From assembly GCF_030269925.1 (NCBI RefSeq), contig NC_085130.1:2678501-2742500 (forward strand): DNA of 64,000 nucleotides, in the 5' to 3' direction. The notes under the pieces were generated by a model. That model had not been told where the DNA came from and searched no databases. It saw only the letters and a program-made list of their open reading frames with translations. This DNA comes from Bombyx mori (lineage: Eukaryota > Arthropoda > Insecta > Lepidoptera > Bombycidae). A program made the translations under genes and the position numbers. This document shows, piece after piece, positions 1 through 10,200 of this stretch. Every line of letters begins with the position of its first letter. The stretch's first letter is position 1.

Positions 1-3
1 GCG

Positions 4-1236
4 GTGTCGGGTGCTGCAGTGACCCGCTCCACCCCCGTACAGGCTCCAGCCACTAGGGCGGGCCCGGGGCGAGACAGAGCCAAGCGGGGGGGCGGCGCTA
101 ACGCGAAGTGCACATCGCAAGCGCCTCAACCCTGTCCGCTGCCCCCGCCCCCGTCTAACATGGACGAGGGGTGGAATGTGGTGGCCCGGCGGGGTGCCAA
201 GAGGGCCGTACCGACAGCTCCCCAAGTGGGTGGAGCACCGGCCACTGCGGCGTCTCAGGCTGCTCCCCAACAGGGTCGAGCGCCTGTGGCCGCCAAGAAA
301 AAGAAGATGAAGAAGAAGTCGTCGCGCGCGCCGCGGTCGGCGGCAGTGGTCTTAACGCTGCTGCCGGCCGCCGAGGCCAAGGGCGTGTCATACGGAGATG
401 TAGTCTCCCGGGCGCGCGCGGCTATTGATCTGGACGAGATCGGGGCGGGGGAGGGCCTCCGCTGTAGGCTGACGGCCAATGGGGCCAAGCTGCTAGAGTG
501 TCCCGGTGCCGATAGTTCCGGCATCGCGGAGCGTCTGGCGGCGAAGCTCCGTACGGTTCTGCCTGAGGAAGAGGTTCGAGTGCACAGGCCGGTCAAAATG
601 GCTGAATTGAGAGTGACCGGCCTGGACGACTGCACCACTAAGGATGAGGTGGCGGCGGCTATTGCCGCCCGGGGCAACTGCGCCCTGGAGAATATAACTG
701 TAGGCGAGCTGCGCCTCGGTTATACCGGGGCTGGCTCTGTTTGGGTGCGTTGCCCGGTAGAGGCGGCCACCTCCTTGGCTGCTCCTCCGCCCGGTAGACC
801 GTCGGGGGAACCGGGCAGGTTGCGCGTGGGCTGGATAGCGGCCCGCGTGCGCCTTCTCGAACCACGCGCCTGGCGGTGCCTCAGATGCTTCAGCACTGGG
901 CACTGCCTCGCTAAATGCGCGAGTACGGTTGACCGCAGCGGATTGTGCTTTCGCTGTGGTCAGCCTGGACACAAGGCGGCCGTGTGCTCGGCTGCGCCGC
1001 ATTGCTTATTATGTGCGGCGGCCGGGCGCAAGGCTGACCACCGGGCCGGGGGCAAGGCCTGCCCTCCGGCCAGCAAGAATGCAGAACGAAATCGGCGCCG
1101 CCAAGCTAAGCGGCGTCAAAAGAAGCGGTTGGCCGGGGGAGCACCGGCCGGCACTTTGTCCCCCGCTGAGGCGTTCGCGCCCGATAGCGGGGGCAATGGA
1201 GTAGGGGAGGGAGCGATGGATGTGGTTCAGCCTTAA
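4..1236 (+). CDS. R1-clade retrotransposon ORF1 (gag-like), N-terminus probably outside window
   Basis: Nucleic-acid-binding ORF1 protein of the non-LTR element. The readable part is 410 codons with no clear ATG start at its beginning (the frame is open to the window edge), so the true start is probably upstream. The first third is Ala/Pro/Lys-rich and low complexity, with a basic KKKKMKKKSSR stretch near residue 100 that could be a nuclear localisation signal. Near the C-terminus are three zinc knuckles: CLRCFSTGHCLAKC, then CFRCGQPGHKAAVC, then a looser one starting CLLC. Three knuckles here is the R1-clade pattern, and they are thought to bind element RNA in the ribonucleoprotein. The stop codon TAA at 1234-1236 overlaps the ATG of ORF2. 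Confidence 0.88.
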   Translation: MSGAAVTRSTPVQAPATRAGPGRDRAKRGGGANAKCTSQAPQPCPLPPPPSNMDEGWNVVARRGAKRAVPTAPQVGGAPATAASQAAPQQGRAPVAAKKKKMKKKSSRAPRSAAVVLTLLPAAEAKGVSYGDVVSRARAAIDLDEIGAGEGLRCRLTANGAKLLECPGADSSGIAERLAAKLRTVLPEEEVRVHRPVKMAELRVTGLDDCTTKDEVAAAIAARGNCALENITVGELRLGYTGAGSVWVRCPVEAATSLAAPPPGRPSGEPGRLRVGWIAARVRLLEPRAWRCLRCFSTGHCLAKCASTVDRSGLCFRCGQPGHKAAVCSAAPHCLLCAAAGRKADHRAGGKACPPASKNAERNRRRQAKRRQKKRLAGGAPAGTLSPAEAFAPDSGGNGVGEGAMDVVQP

Positions 1237-4200
1237 TGGATCACACCTATCGCTTCCTGCAGGGAAACTTGAACCACTCCGCTGGGGCTCAGGACATGTT
1301 GCTCCAGACCATGGCGGAGTGGTCAATTGACGTGGCTGTGGTCGCCGAGCCATACTTCGTTCCCCCAGCGGATGACTGTTGGTTTGGGGACGTTGATGGC
1401 TTGGCGGCCATACATATCAGAAGAACCGCGATGGTCCCCCCCCTGGCGATGGTGACCAGGGGCCCCGGGATCGTCGCGGTACAGTTAGAAAATATCGTCG
1501 TGATCGGGGTGTACTTTTCTCCGAATCGGCCTACCGTCGAGTTCGAGCGGTTCCTGGACGGGCTAGAGGTGATCGCTCGTCACCTCGCTCCCCGTTCAGT
1601 GATACTGGCGGGGGACTTCAATGCGAAGTCTGTCGCTTGGGGTTCCCCATTCACGGACGCTCGTGGTAGGCTGCTGGAGGAGTGGGCGGTCGCGGTCGGT
1701 CTCTGTATCGTTAATAGGGGCTCGATCGCGACTTGCGTGCGGTGGACGGGCGAGTCTATCGTGGACTTGACGTTCGCGAGCTCGCCCGTCGCACGGCGCA
1801 TCCTCGGCTGGGGAGTGGTGGTGGGGGCGGAATCGTTGTCCGATCACCGGTATATCCGGTACGATCTTTCTGCCCCTGCGCCGACGCCGGCTGCAGGTGC
1901 CCGCGGGGTTGACCCCCCGCAGAGTGCATCCCGGTCATTCCCTAGGTGGGCACTGAAGCTCCTGAACAGGGAGCTCCTGGTGGAGGCCTCTATGGTGGCG
2001 GCGTGGGCGCCCAAGCGTCCACAACCTGTCGATGTGGAAACCGAGGCCGAATGGTTCCGGGGCGCGATGCACCGCATATGTGATGCCTCGATGCCCCGGG
2101 TCGGCTCTCGGCACTCTGGACGGCGACAGTCGCCCTGGTGGTCGCCCGAAATTGCAAGACTGCGTGCGGTCTCCATTCGGGCGAGCCGCCGGTGCACTAG
2201 ACACCGCCGTCGCCGCCGCCTGCGGCGCGACGAGCCCGTCGCGTTCGCGGAGGAGGAAGCTCGGCTGCACCGCGAATATCGCGCTGCGAAGGACGCCCTG
2301 CGGCTTGCCATCAGGCGGGCCAAGGAGCAGAACATGGAGAGACTCTTGGAGGCGCTCGAAGCGGATCCGTGGGGGAGCCCATACAAATTGGTACGCGGCA
2401 AGTTGCGCCCGTGGGCCCCCTCTATGACTGAGCGTCTCCAGCCCCAGCAGCTGCGGGACATCGTTTCGGCGTTGTTCCCGCAGGAGCGGGAGGGTTTTGT
2501 CCCTCCCGCTATGGGCGGGCCGTCTGACACCGTCGACGGCCAAGCTCCTGCTGAGGTGCCCCGTATTACGGAGGCAGAGCTCCGGGTGGCCGTTGTCAAG
2601 ATGACTGCGAAAGACACGGCCCCCGGCCCGGACGGAGTCCACGGCCGGGTATTGGCCTTGGCCCTCGGTGCCCTGGGGGACCGGCTCCTTGAGCTATATA
2701 ATGGCTGCTTGGAGTCGGGACGGTTTCCGTCGCTCTGGCGGACGGGTAGACTTGTGTTGTTGAGGAAGGAGGGGCGCCCGGTGGATACAGCCGCCGGATA
2801 TCGTCCTATCGTGCTGCTGGACGAGGCGGGAATTGCTGGAACGTATTCTGGCTGCCCGCATCGTTCGGCACCTGGTCGGGGTGGGGCCTGACCTGTCGGC
2901 GGAGCAGTACGGCTTCCGGGAGGGCCGTTCGACCGTGGATGCAATTCTTCGCGTGCGGTCCCTCTCGGACGAGGCCGTCTCTCGGGGTGGGGTGGCGCTG
3001 GCGGTGTCTCTTGACATCGCCAACGCATTTAACACTCTGCCCTGGACCGTGATAGGGGGGGCACTGGAGAGGCATGGAGTGCCCCTCTACCTCCGCCGGC
3101 TGGTTGGGTCCTATTTGGGGGCCAGGTCGGTCGTATGTACCGGGTACGGTGGGACCCTTCATCGCTTTCCGGTCGTGCGTGGTGTTCCGCAGGGGTCGGT
3201 TCTCGGCCCCCTCTTGTGGAATATCGGGTACGACTGGGTGCTGAGGGGCGCCCTCCTCCCGGGCCTCCGCGTTATTTGTTACGCGGACGACACGTTGGTC
3301 GTGGCCCGGGGGGATGATTTTAGGGAGTCTGCCCGTCTCGCCACAGCGGGGGTGGCCCTCGTCGTCGGAAGGATAAGGAGGCTGGGTCTCGACGTGGCGC
3401 TCAATAAATCCGAGGCTCTGTGGTTTCACGGGCCGCGGAGGGCGCCACCCGTTGACACCCACATCGTGGTTGGAGGCGTCCGGATAGGGGTCGGGGTGCA
3501 GTTGAAGTACCTCGGCCTCGTGTTGGACAGCCGGTGGGCCTTTCGTGCTCACTTTGCGGAGCTGGTCCCCCGATTGATGGGGACGGCCGGTTCTTTGAGC
3601 CGGCTGCTCCCGAATATTGGGGGACCGGATCAGGTTGTGCGCCGTCTCTACGCGGGGGTGGTGCGATCGATGGCCCTGTACGGTGCACCTGTGTGGGCTG
3701 AGCCGCGCAACCGGGCCACTATGGCTCGGTTCCTGCGCCGGCCGCAGCGCACCGTTGCCATCAGGGTCATCCGCGGATATCGCACCGTCTCCTTCGAGGC
3801 GGCGTGTGTTTTGGCGGGGACGCCGCCATGGGAGCTGGAGGCGGAGTCGCTCGCTGCCGACTATCGGTGGCGCAGCGAGCTTCGTGCTCGGGGCGTGGCG
3901 CGTGTCCCCGAGAGTGAGCTGCGGGCGCGGAAGGCCCATTCTCGGCGGTCCGTGCTCGAGTCGTGGTCGAGGCGATTGGCCAACCCCACGTGGGGGCTAC
4001 GGACCGTCGAGGCGGTTTACCCGGTCTTTGATGACTGGGTGAATCGTGGCGAGGGACGTCTCACCTTTCGTCTGGTGCAGGTGCTGACCGGGCACGGATG
4101 CTTCGGGAAGTACCTGCGCCGGATAGGGGCTGAGCCGACGACGAGGTGTCACCATTGTGGACACGACCTGGACACGGCGGAGCATACGCTCGCTGTCTGC

Positions 4201-4449
4201 CCCGCTTGGGAGGTGCAGCGCCGTGTCCTGGTCGCAAAGATAGGACCTGACTTGTCGCTGCCTGGCGTCGTGGCGTCGATGCTTGGCAGCGATGAGTCAT
4301 GGAAGGCTATGCTCGACTTCTGCGAGTGCACCATCTCGCAGAAGGAGGCGGCGGGGCGAGTGAGGGAAAGCTCTCCTCACTACGCAGAAACCCGCCGCCG
4401 CCGAGCAGGGGGTCGGGACCGGGGTCGTATCCGTGACCTGGCCCCCTAA
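1236..4449 (+). pseudogene. R1-clade ORF2: endonuclease / reverse transcriptase, frameshifted
   Basis: Would be about 1,070 residues. It opens at the ATG inside TAATG. The N-terminal AP-like endonuclease shows the early FLQGNLNH strand, the AEPY motif, AGDFNAKS and the C-terminal SDHR catalytic motif. The reverse transcriptase follows, with GPDGVHG, the GYRPIVLLDEAG block, AEQYGFREGRST, SLDIANAFNT, RGVPQGSVLGPLLWN and the catalytic CYADDT. A C-terminal CHHC-type knuckle (CHHCGHDLDTAEHTLAVC) lies near 4150-4200. The frame opened at 1236 stops at 2891 and the rest continues in another frame from about 2833. The break falls between the GYRPIVLLDEAG block and LLERI at about 2828-2835 and is best explained by loss of one A. 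Apart from that base the ORF looks intact, so the copy is young or the base is a sequencing error. Confidence 0.88.
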
Positions 4450-4867
4450 GAGCTAGGGGTCCCACCCGTTTTGTGCGGGGAGGGACCCAGACGAGGGGTG
4501 GCGTGCTCTGCACGCTCACCCGCAATAGGAAGCCGGGTGATGGTAGACCGCGTTCCCCCGACCGCTCTGGGGGAAGGTGTAACGCGGCGCCATCAAAGCG
4601 GGCTCTCGGCCCGCTGAACGAGGGAACCGGTGGTCGTTTCGCTGGCGGCCACCGGTCCGGCGTCCGTGGGACGGTGGGATGGATGTAATGTGCTCTGCGT
4701 CAACCCTGTCCCGCCGTTTCAATAGCCCCGACTGGGCTCCGGCCCGGTCCGAGGTAGGGCGCCGGTTGTGAGCGGCAGGAGTTTTAGTGAGGTTCAACTC
4801 CCACATACCCCACCTGCCGCGCGGGTGGGGATCCGGCGATTTTCTCCTGTAGAAAAAAAAAAAAAAA
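4450..4867 (+). other. 3'UTR and poly(A) tail of the R1-clade element
   Basis: GC-rich untranslated tail ending in a run of A from 4852. The last part (about 4780-4850: a GTGAGGTTCAACTCCCACATA-like block and a GCGCGGGTGGGG hairpin region) resembles the tail of the short insertion at 50716-51088, which suggests related families. After 4867 the sequence turns abruptly AT-rich. Confidence 0.75.
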
Positions 4868-5115
4868 GTCAATTGCGTTGTAAAAACTTCCCGAATACTA
4901 GTATCACGTACCTATAATGAATTTTTTTACTTACAAAAATAATGTATAGTTCAGTTTTAGTGCACAATCTTAATAAATAAACTATGAAGTTTTCAAGCTT
5001 ACTCTGTTGAGTCGAATTTTTATTTTATGTATGTTACATAATAATATATGATTAAGGGTGCGCTAGCTAGTATGATACATACTAACTAATATTTAACTGT
5101 CTCCTAACGGTACAA

Positions 5116-5465
5116 TCTATAGATAAATAAAATTAGAGTGTCTGTTTGTAGTATTGAAATAACCGCTTTTTACTACATGCATATGAATATATATACGGTA
5201 CATACAATTTTTTACAATTTAAAATTTTTACAATTTTTGTCTGTCTATTTGTTCCGGCTAATCTCTGGAACGGCTGGACCGATTTTGATGAGACTTTCAC
5301 TAATAGGTAGCTGATGATATAAGGAGTAACTTAGGCTACTTTTCTTAGACTAGCTTTGCTCCGCGGCGTCACACGCAGTTATTGTCGTACCGCGCGCAAC
5401 ATGGCGGACTTCGCCTATCAATAATAAAATTTAATGTTTCCGAAGCGAAGCGAGGGCGGATCGGT
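5116..5465 (+). mobile_element. Helitron-like non-autonomous element, decayed
   Basis: Begins TCTATAGATAAATAAAATTA and runs to the AAGCGAGGGCGGATCG block, the decayed form of the usual ...GGGCGGGTCGCTAG 3' end. The same sequence in reverse complement frames the maT element at 60396-62040, which confirms it as a family. The final CTAG is lost here. Confidence 0.65.
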
Positions 5466-5603
5466 TGTAATAAATAAAGAAACATTTAATAAAACAATTA
5501 TCTCTTAGTAGAGACTTTAAAGTAGCACTCGAGAGTCCTCTAATTGTAATCTAGAATAATATTAACTTAAACTAAAACTTAAAGTTAACTTAAACTTATC
5601 TAT

Positions 5604-5995
5604 TCTATACTAATATTATAAAGAGAAAAGAATTGTTGGTATTGAATAGGCTCCGAAAGTTTGGAAGCTACACTATTCCCGAGTGACATAGGCTATATGT
5701 AATCTTTTTTGAAAAAAAAATAGGGATCCTTACTAAAACTCCAATAATGTAACCCAAGGTGTTAATCTTTACATCGCGTGCCCTGCGAAAAATATTGATG
5801 ATAGAATAAAATAATGTACTACGACTTTGTACAACACATTATTATTTACAAAAAGTATTGCGACAGCATATTTCTAACTATTATAGTTATGCCGCAATAA
5901 GTGTTCTTTTATTTAAAAAAATAAAACTACGTCAAATATCATTGAAATTATTGTTATAGACCCGAGCGGGGCCGGAGCGGGCCATTAGTATACTA
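5604..5995 (+). mobile_element. Helitron-like 5' end (right boundary uncertain)
   Basis: Starts with the canonical Lepidoptera Helitron 5' sequence TCTATACTAATATTATAAAG and then the usual GGTATTGAATAGGCTCCGAA segment. No clean CTAG 3' end could be placed; the GAGCGGGGCCGGAGCGGGCC block near 5965-5985 may be its decayed 3' hairpin. Confidence 0.5.
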
Positions 5996-6872
5996 TATTT
6001 GGACTGCTAATGTAGGTTTGCTAGTTTTTTTTTAATTGTCACTATTATATTAATTTAATACTATGCAATGAAGTGTTATTATAGATGAGATTTTATATGA
6101 CATTGAGCGACGTTACTATAAAAGTTTTTATCAATCTTCGTCCAAATGGCGATTTAGGTTTCTTGTATAATGTTAGCTTGAAAAATAGTTTGGTTGTCTT
6201 CACTTGACAGTAAAAATTGCGGATCTGATGCAGAAAATTATTTACTAAAAATTAACTAAAAACATTCAACAATACGAATAAAAATATGCAATAAATAAGA
6301 AAGCAATTTTAATACATTTAAACATATTTTTTTAATCTTCTTAATTTTGTACCGGAAATTGACTTCACGATTAGTCTATTAATTACTACGATTGACTTCT
6401 ATATGTCATGTTGCCAGTGTCGAGTTTTTGAAAATCTTTATCTATTACCTACATGATATGGTGTGCAATGAGATGAAATAGAGTGTTAGTAAAATGGTGA
6501 TCATTTACTGGGACTTTAGTAAACTTTTTTGAAAAACCCGACAAGCCACGTGCAGCGACTTTGTTTCATTCACAGTTATGAGACATTGAAGCCTGAAAAA
6601 AACCTAAATTAGTCAAATAAAATAATTCACACAACTCCGCTCCCCTCTTTCCTGCAAAAAAGTCCATTAAATCTGTTCGAATATATTATTTAAATTATAC
6701 TCTACATTGGTCAAGTTAGTTAAAATACTTCCATAATTTAAAGTACCAACTAAGTAAGCTAAAAATCCAAATTTAAACTGTATTTACCTATGCCAATGAC
6801 AACTGACAACAAACAACTTTATCAAGTTATTCAAGTCATTCAATAAAATCCATAGACATACAGTTATACGTT

Positions 6873-6938
6873 ATACCATAGATTATACACTTAATATTAT
6901 ACAGTATTATACATATATTAAGTGTATAATCTATGGTA
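6873..6938. repeat. Perfect 23-bp inverted repeat with 20-nt loop
   Basis: The left arm 6873-6895 and right arm 6916-6938 are exact reverse complements (TACCATAGATTATACACTTAATA and its complement, 23 bp). It lies about 290 bp upstream of the start codon of the first hydrolase gene. It could be a MITE core, a replication-slippage palindrome or a structured promoter-proximal element; no function can be read from sequence alone. Confidence 0.85.
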
Positions 6939-7226
6939 TTATACACTCATTTTATCAAACCCAGTCATATCAAACGAATGTCGTCAAAAGTCCGAAGGTT
7001 CGGATTATTTTTTTGCGTAAATTTTTTAGTGTTTTTAATTTAATTCGTAAATGAATGTATATTGTTTAAATACCTGAAAAAATCATAAGTTAATAGTATG
7101 TTTAGTATTTATCCTGTATTAATGATGCATTTGTTATCTTAATAGATTTTCTGTGATTTTCGTTCCGCATGTTGTTAATTGTTTATTTTAAATTAATAAA
7201 CTTTGCACGAGTTTCGCTTATTAAAC

Positions 7227-10200
7227 ATGTTTGATTTGACCGGTATTTGTATTTTAGTGCCCCTTTATACAGCTGGGTAAGTTTTCGTTACATTTTCATA
7301 AATAATTTTGCAATTAAAATTACTTATGGTATTTCATGAAAAGTGCGACAAAATTAGGAATAATAACGACGAATCATTAAAAGGTAATAAAAAAAGATTA
7401 AAACTAGTGAACGTCAACGAATCGATGTACATAATGCGATCACGCCTAATCTTAATTCAGCGCTTTATCTACATTTAACTTTTATAATAATGAGATAATC
7501 CAGGAATTTTTCATGCACAGAAATATGTTATTTAACGAAAAATAAGACATTTCTTTGCTTAAAAAATAGGATTGCTAAATTGATTAACAAAAAATTTAAT
7601 CAAACAGCCTTTCTCTTTTTCATATCTCACAATACTTTCACTTTCGAAAAACCTCCATGGTACCTACATTTTAAATATACAAAATATCGAATTGTCTTTT
7701 GTTTGTCTAGTATTTGTGAAATTCATAATCAGTACACAACTAAATGGAGCATTAGCAGGGATCGATATGATTTACTTTATGTATTTTGTTTTTATTTACT
7801 AACATTATTTGTAATACTAACACACTATGAGCCTGTGATGTTTCGAATAACATGATTACAAACTTTCTATGATTTGTGACCGAGATACAACCCAACTGAT
7901 TAAACTGAGATAAACTGAGGATAAAACGTGCAATCATAGTTCATCATAAACTACCAGAATGTATTGAATCAAAAGCTAATGGAGTAAAGCCTTCTTCAGA
8001 TACAAATACGAAATACAGAGAGGGTAGTTGCTCTTTATATTTCTCATGTCTGCTAAATGTCCTATTTATATGTAGATCACTTTATAAAAAGACTAAAGTG
8101 TGTATGTATCTTAGAGAAACCTAGAAAGAAAGACAGAGTAATGAGAACTTACTCAGTAGTGCAAAGAATAAAAATTTAAAAAAAATTGCCACACATTTGG
8201 TGACCAGCTCGGCATTATATAAAATGCAGCTTCAGTATTTAACCCATTATTAAGGATCCACTGAGTATCAGTAGGGAAACATGCTGAAGAGCAATAAAAA
8301 AAGTCAATTTACAAATATTTTAAATTAGTTTATTTTTTTCAGAATACTGCTGCTTGGTGCAACAATAACGTCCGGAGTGTTCGTTTTCCACGTAGCTGTT
8401 GTACCACTAATATTCAAATATTCAAAATCATTTAGGAGGAATCTAGTCTTTGCTAATTTTGGTGAGAATTTCACACAAAACTTGACTTAATGATTATTGT
8501 CTCATCTCTTGGACAAACTTTCTTTTTTGTTTCCATTTAATGTAGTTGTTGAGTGCAGATCAATGTTCTTTTTGGGTATAGTCTCTCTTATACTTCAAAA
8601 TGCCTGAAATGGGTCAAAAGATAAATGAATTTAAAACTTTAATTTTTAATAACTTCACTGATTTTTTGTTAATTTTAGATTTTTAGCACTAATTATTTTG
8701 ATGAATGAAAATGTCGGTTTTAAGATTTTATGAATTCCAAACTAGATCTTCGTTTTATACAATATCATATCACAGTAGACGAAGTTGTCGTGCTTCGGTT
8801 CTCATGTGGGCTGCCAGCTCACAATATATCAATACATGCCCAACCGAGGTAAAAAAGATTCCTAAAAAAACAGTTGAAAACATTAACAGACCGTTATGAC
8901 TGTCGGTACTTGAACCATTGTACCATGGTTCACTTGCAGACTAAATAATAATAATAATGGTTGGTGTGAAGTAAGTATCAGTTGAATGGAATATTTGAAA
9001 TGTATTCAACTGATAATTATTTTTAATAAATGTATCTTTTTTATTTGATTGGTTTTGTTAATTTTAAGTATGTTTCAATGATACTATGTACACATATGGG
9101 CTTGTTGTTGTCTGAAATAAAATAAATCATTCCTTCATTCATATTCTTGGTACACCAGATTTGCCAAAGACTATTAGACCGTGAACACTCACACTCGTTT
9201 GGTGAAAGATAAACTAGAATGACTTTAATCGGTATCCTTCATTGTGTGATTAATTGATTTCAGTACAATGGCCTCTGAATGTGAACTTCGAAGAACCCTC
9301 GTCAAGTGGTATAGAGGGCGGCAGGAATCTGAGCGTGGAGTATCATTCAAAAGTTGACAATTGTCCAATCAAAATAGGTACAATACGCATACAATATAAC
9401 TTTTAGTTCATTACAGTTGAAGTCTTCATTCGTGAAAGATGGATGTGGAACTCAAGGTTCATCATCATGGTGACTCTGTGTGATGATCCCAGTTTTACTA
9501 TTAATAACTATAAAATTATTATTAAATTACTGACTATTTATTTTTCTAAATAGAACATATAATGCAAAAATCTTGAATTTCAGTTATCTGAAACAAAAAA
9601 AAAAAAAACAATAAATAAATTACTTACTTACACTTTACAATATTTTTAGGTATATGGCATATCCTACCGAGAACAAGCTATGAAAGATTGAAAGGAAATT
9701 TCGATGTTGATTCAGACAAGGAGGAATTAAATAGAATAATGGATCATGAATTGGCTACGTCCAAAACTCCAATAATGCTTTATTGCCACGGTAAGGATTT
9801 AAATCTTGTGTGAGCACCAGTATCTGCCACATTTCTATTTCTGCCGTGAAGCAGTAATTAATGTGTTTTGGTTTGAATGCTGGGGCAGCCGTATACCATA
9901 TAGATCAGAGTTTAACCTTATGTTTATAGATAAGTGAATGTTGGAATTGAGAAAGTGTATTCTTTTATTGCTAAGGTGAGTATATGAGTTCACAACCCAT
10001 TCAGTGTAAAGTGGTCATCGGAATCCAAAGTAAATGCCGCCACCGCTAAAGCTCTAAGTTTCAGTTTTCCAGTACATCGGCTACCCCACCCTTCAAACCG
10101 AAAAACATTAATGCTTCACGGCAGAATTTAATATAATTTTAAGTTTTTGGTAGCGGAGTCCAATCTTTAAATTGCAGAGTGCAGGCAGTTACGAAATAAT

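Larger units (their letters stand above)
1..4867 (+). mobile_element. R1-clade non-LTR retrotransposon, 5' end outside window
   Basis: GC-rich element in sharp contrast with the AT-rich DNA after it. Order: ORF1 with CCHC knuckles, ORF2 with AP-type endonuclease, reverse transcriptase and a C-terminal CCHC, a 3'UTR of about 400 bp (4450-4851), and a poly(A) run at 4852-4867. This two-ORF layout with zinc knuckles at the end of ORF1 and at the end of ORF2 is that of the R1 clade (R1, SART, TRAS, Waldo, Kaga types). The sequence after the poly(A) is neither 28S rDNA nor TTAGG telomere repeat, so the target is neither of the best-known silkworm R1-clade sites. The exact family name cannot be assigned by eye. 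One frameshift in ORF2 makes this copy inactive as read. Confidence 0.9.
4868..7226. other. AT-rich intergenic region upstream of ABHD12-like gene 1
   Basis: No coding region is supported. It holds a Helitron-like remnant (5116-about 5465), the start of another (from 5604), a degraded copy of repeat family G (about 6456-6665) and the palindrome at 6873-6938. The 5' flank and promoter of the hydrolase gene must lie at its right end, but I see no convincing core promoter motif. Confidence 0.6.

Noticed and set aside
155..1353. Antisense and alternate-frame ORFs over ORF1 of the R1-type element
   Set aside because: High GC makes long spurious frames; the real frame has the zinc knuckles and continues into a proper ORF2 junction.
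1844..3939. Long minus-strand ORFs (394 and 377 codons) over ORF2
   Set aside because: Arg/Pro-rich low-complexity translations with no motifs, opposite to a clear endonuclease/RT frame.
4868..5000. Telomere-type or rDNA insertion target next to the R1-type element
   Set aside because: No TTAGG array or 28S-like sequence follows the poly(A); the flank is AT-rich unique DNA.
7580..7855. 91-codon ORF in intron 1 of hydrolase gene 1
   Set aside because: AT-rich, no domain, no splice support, lies between two exons that join well.
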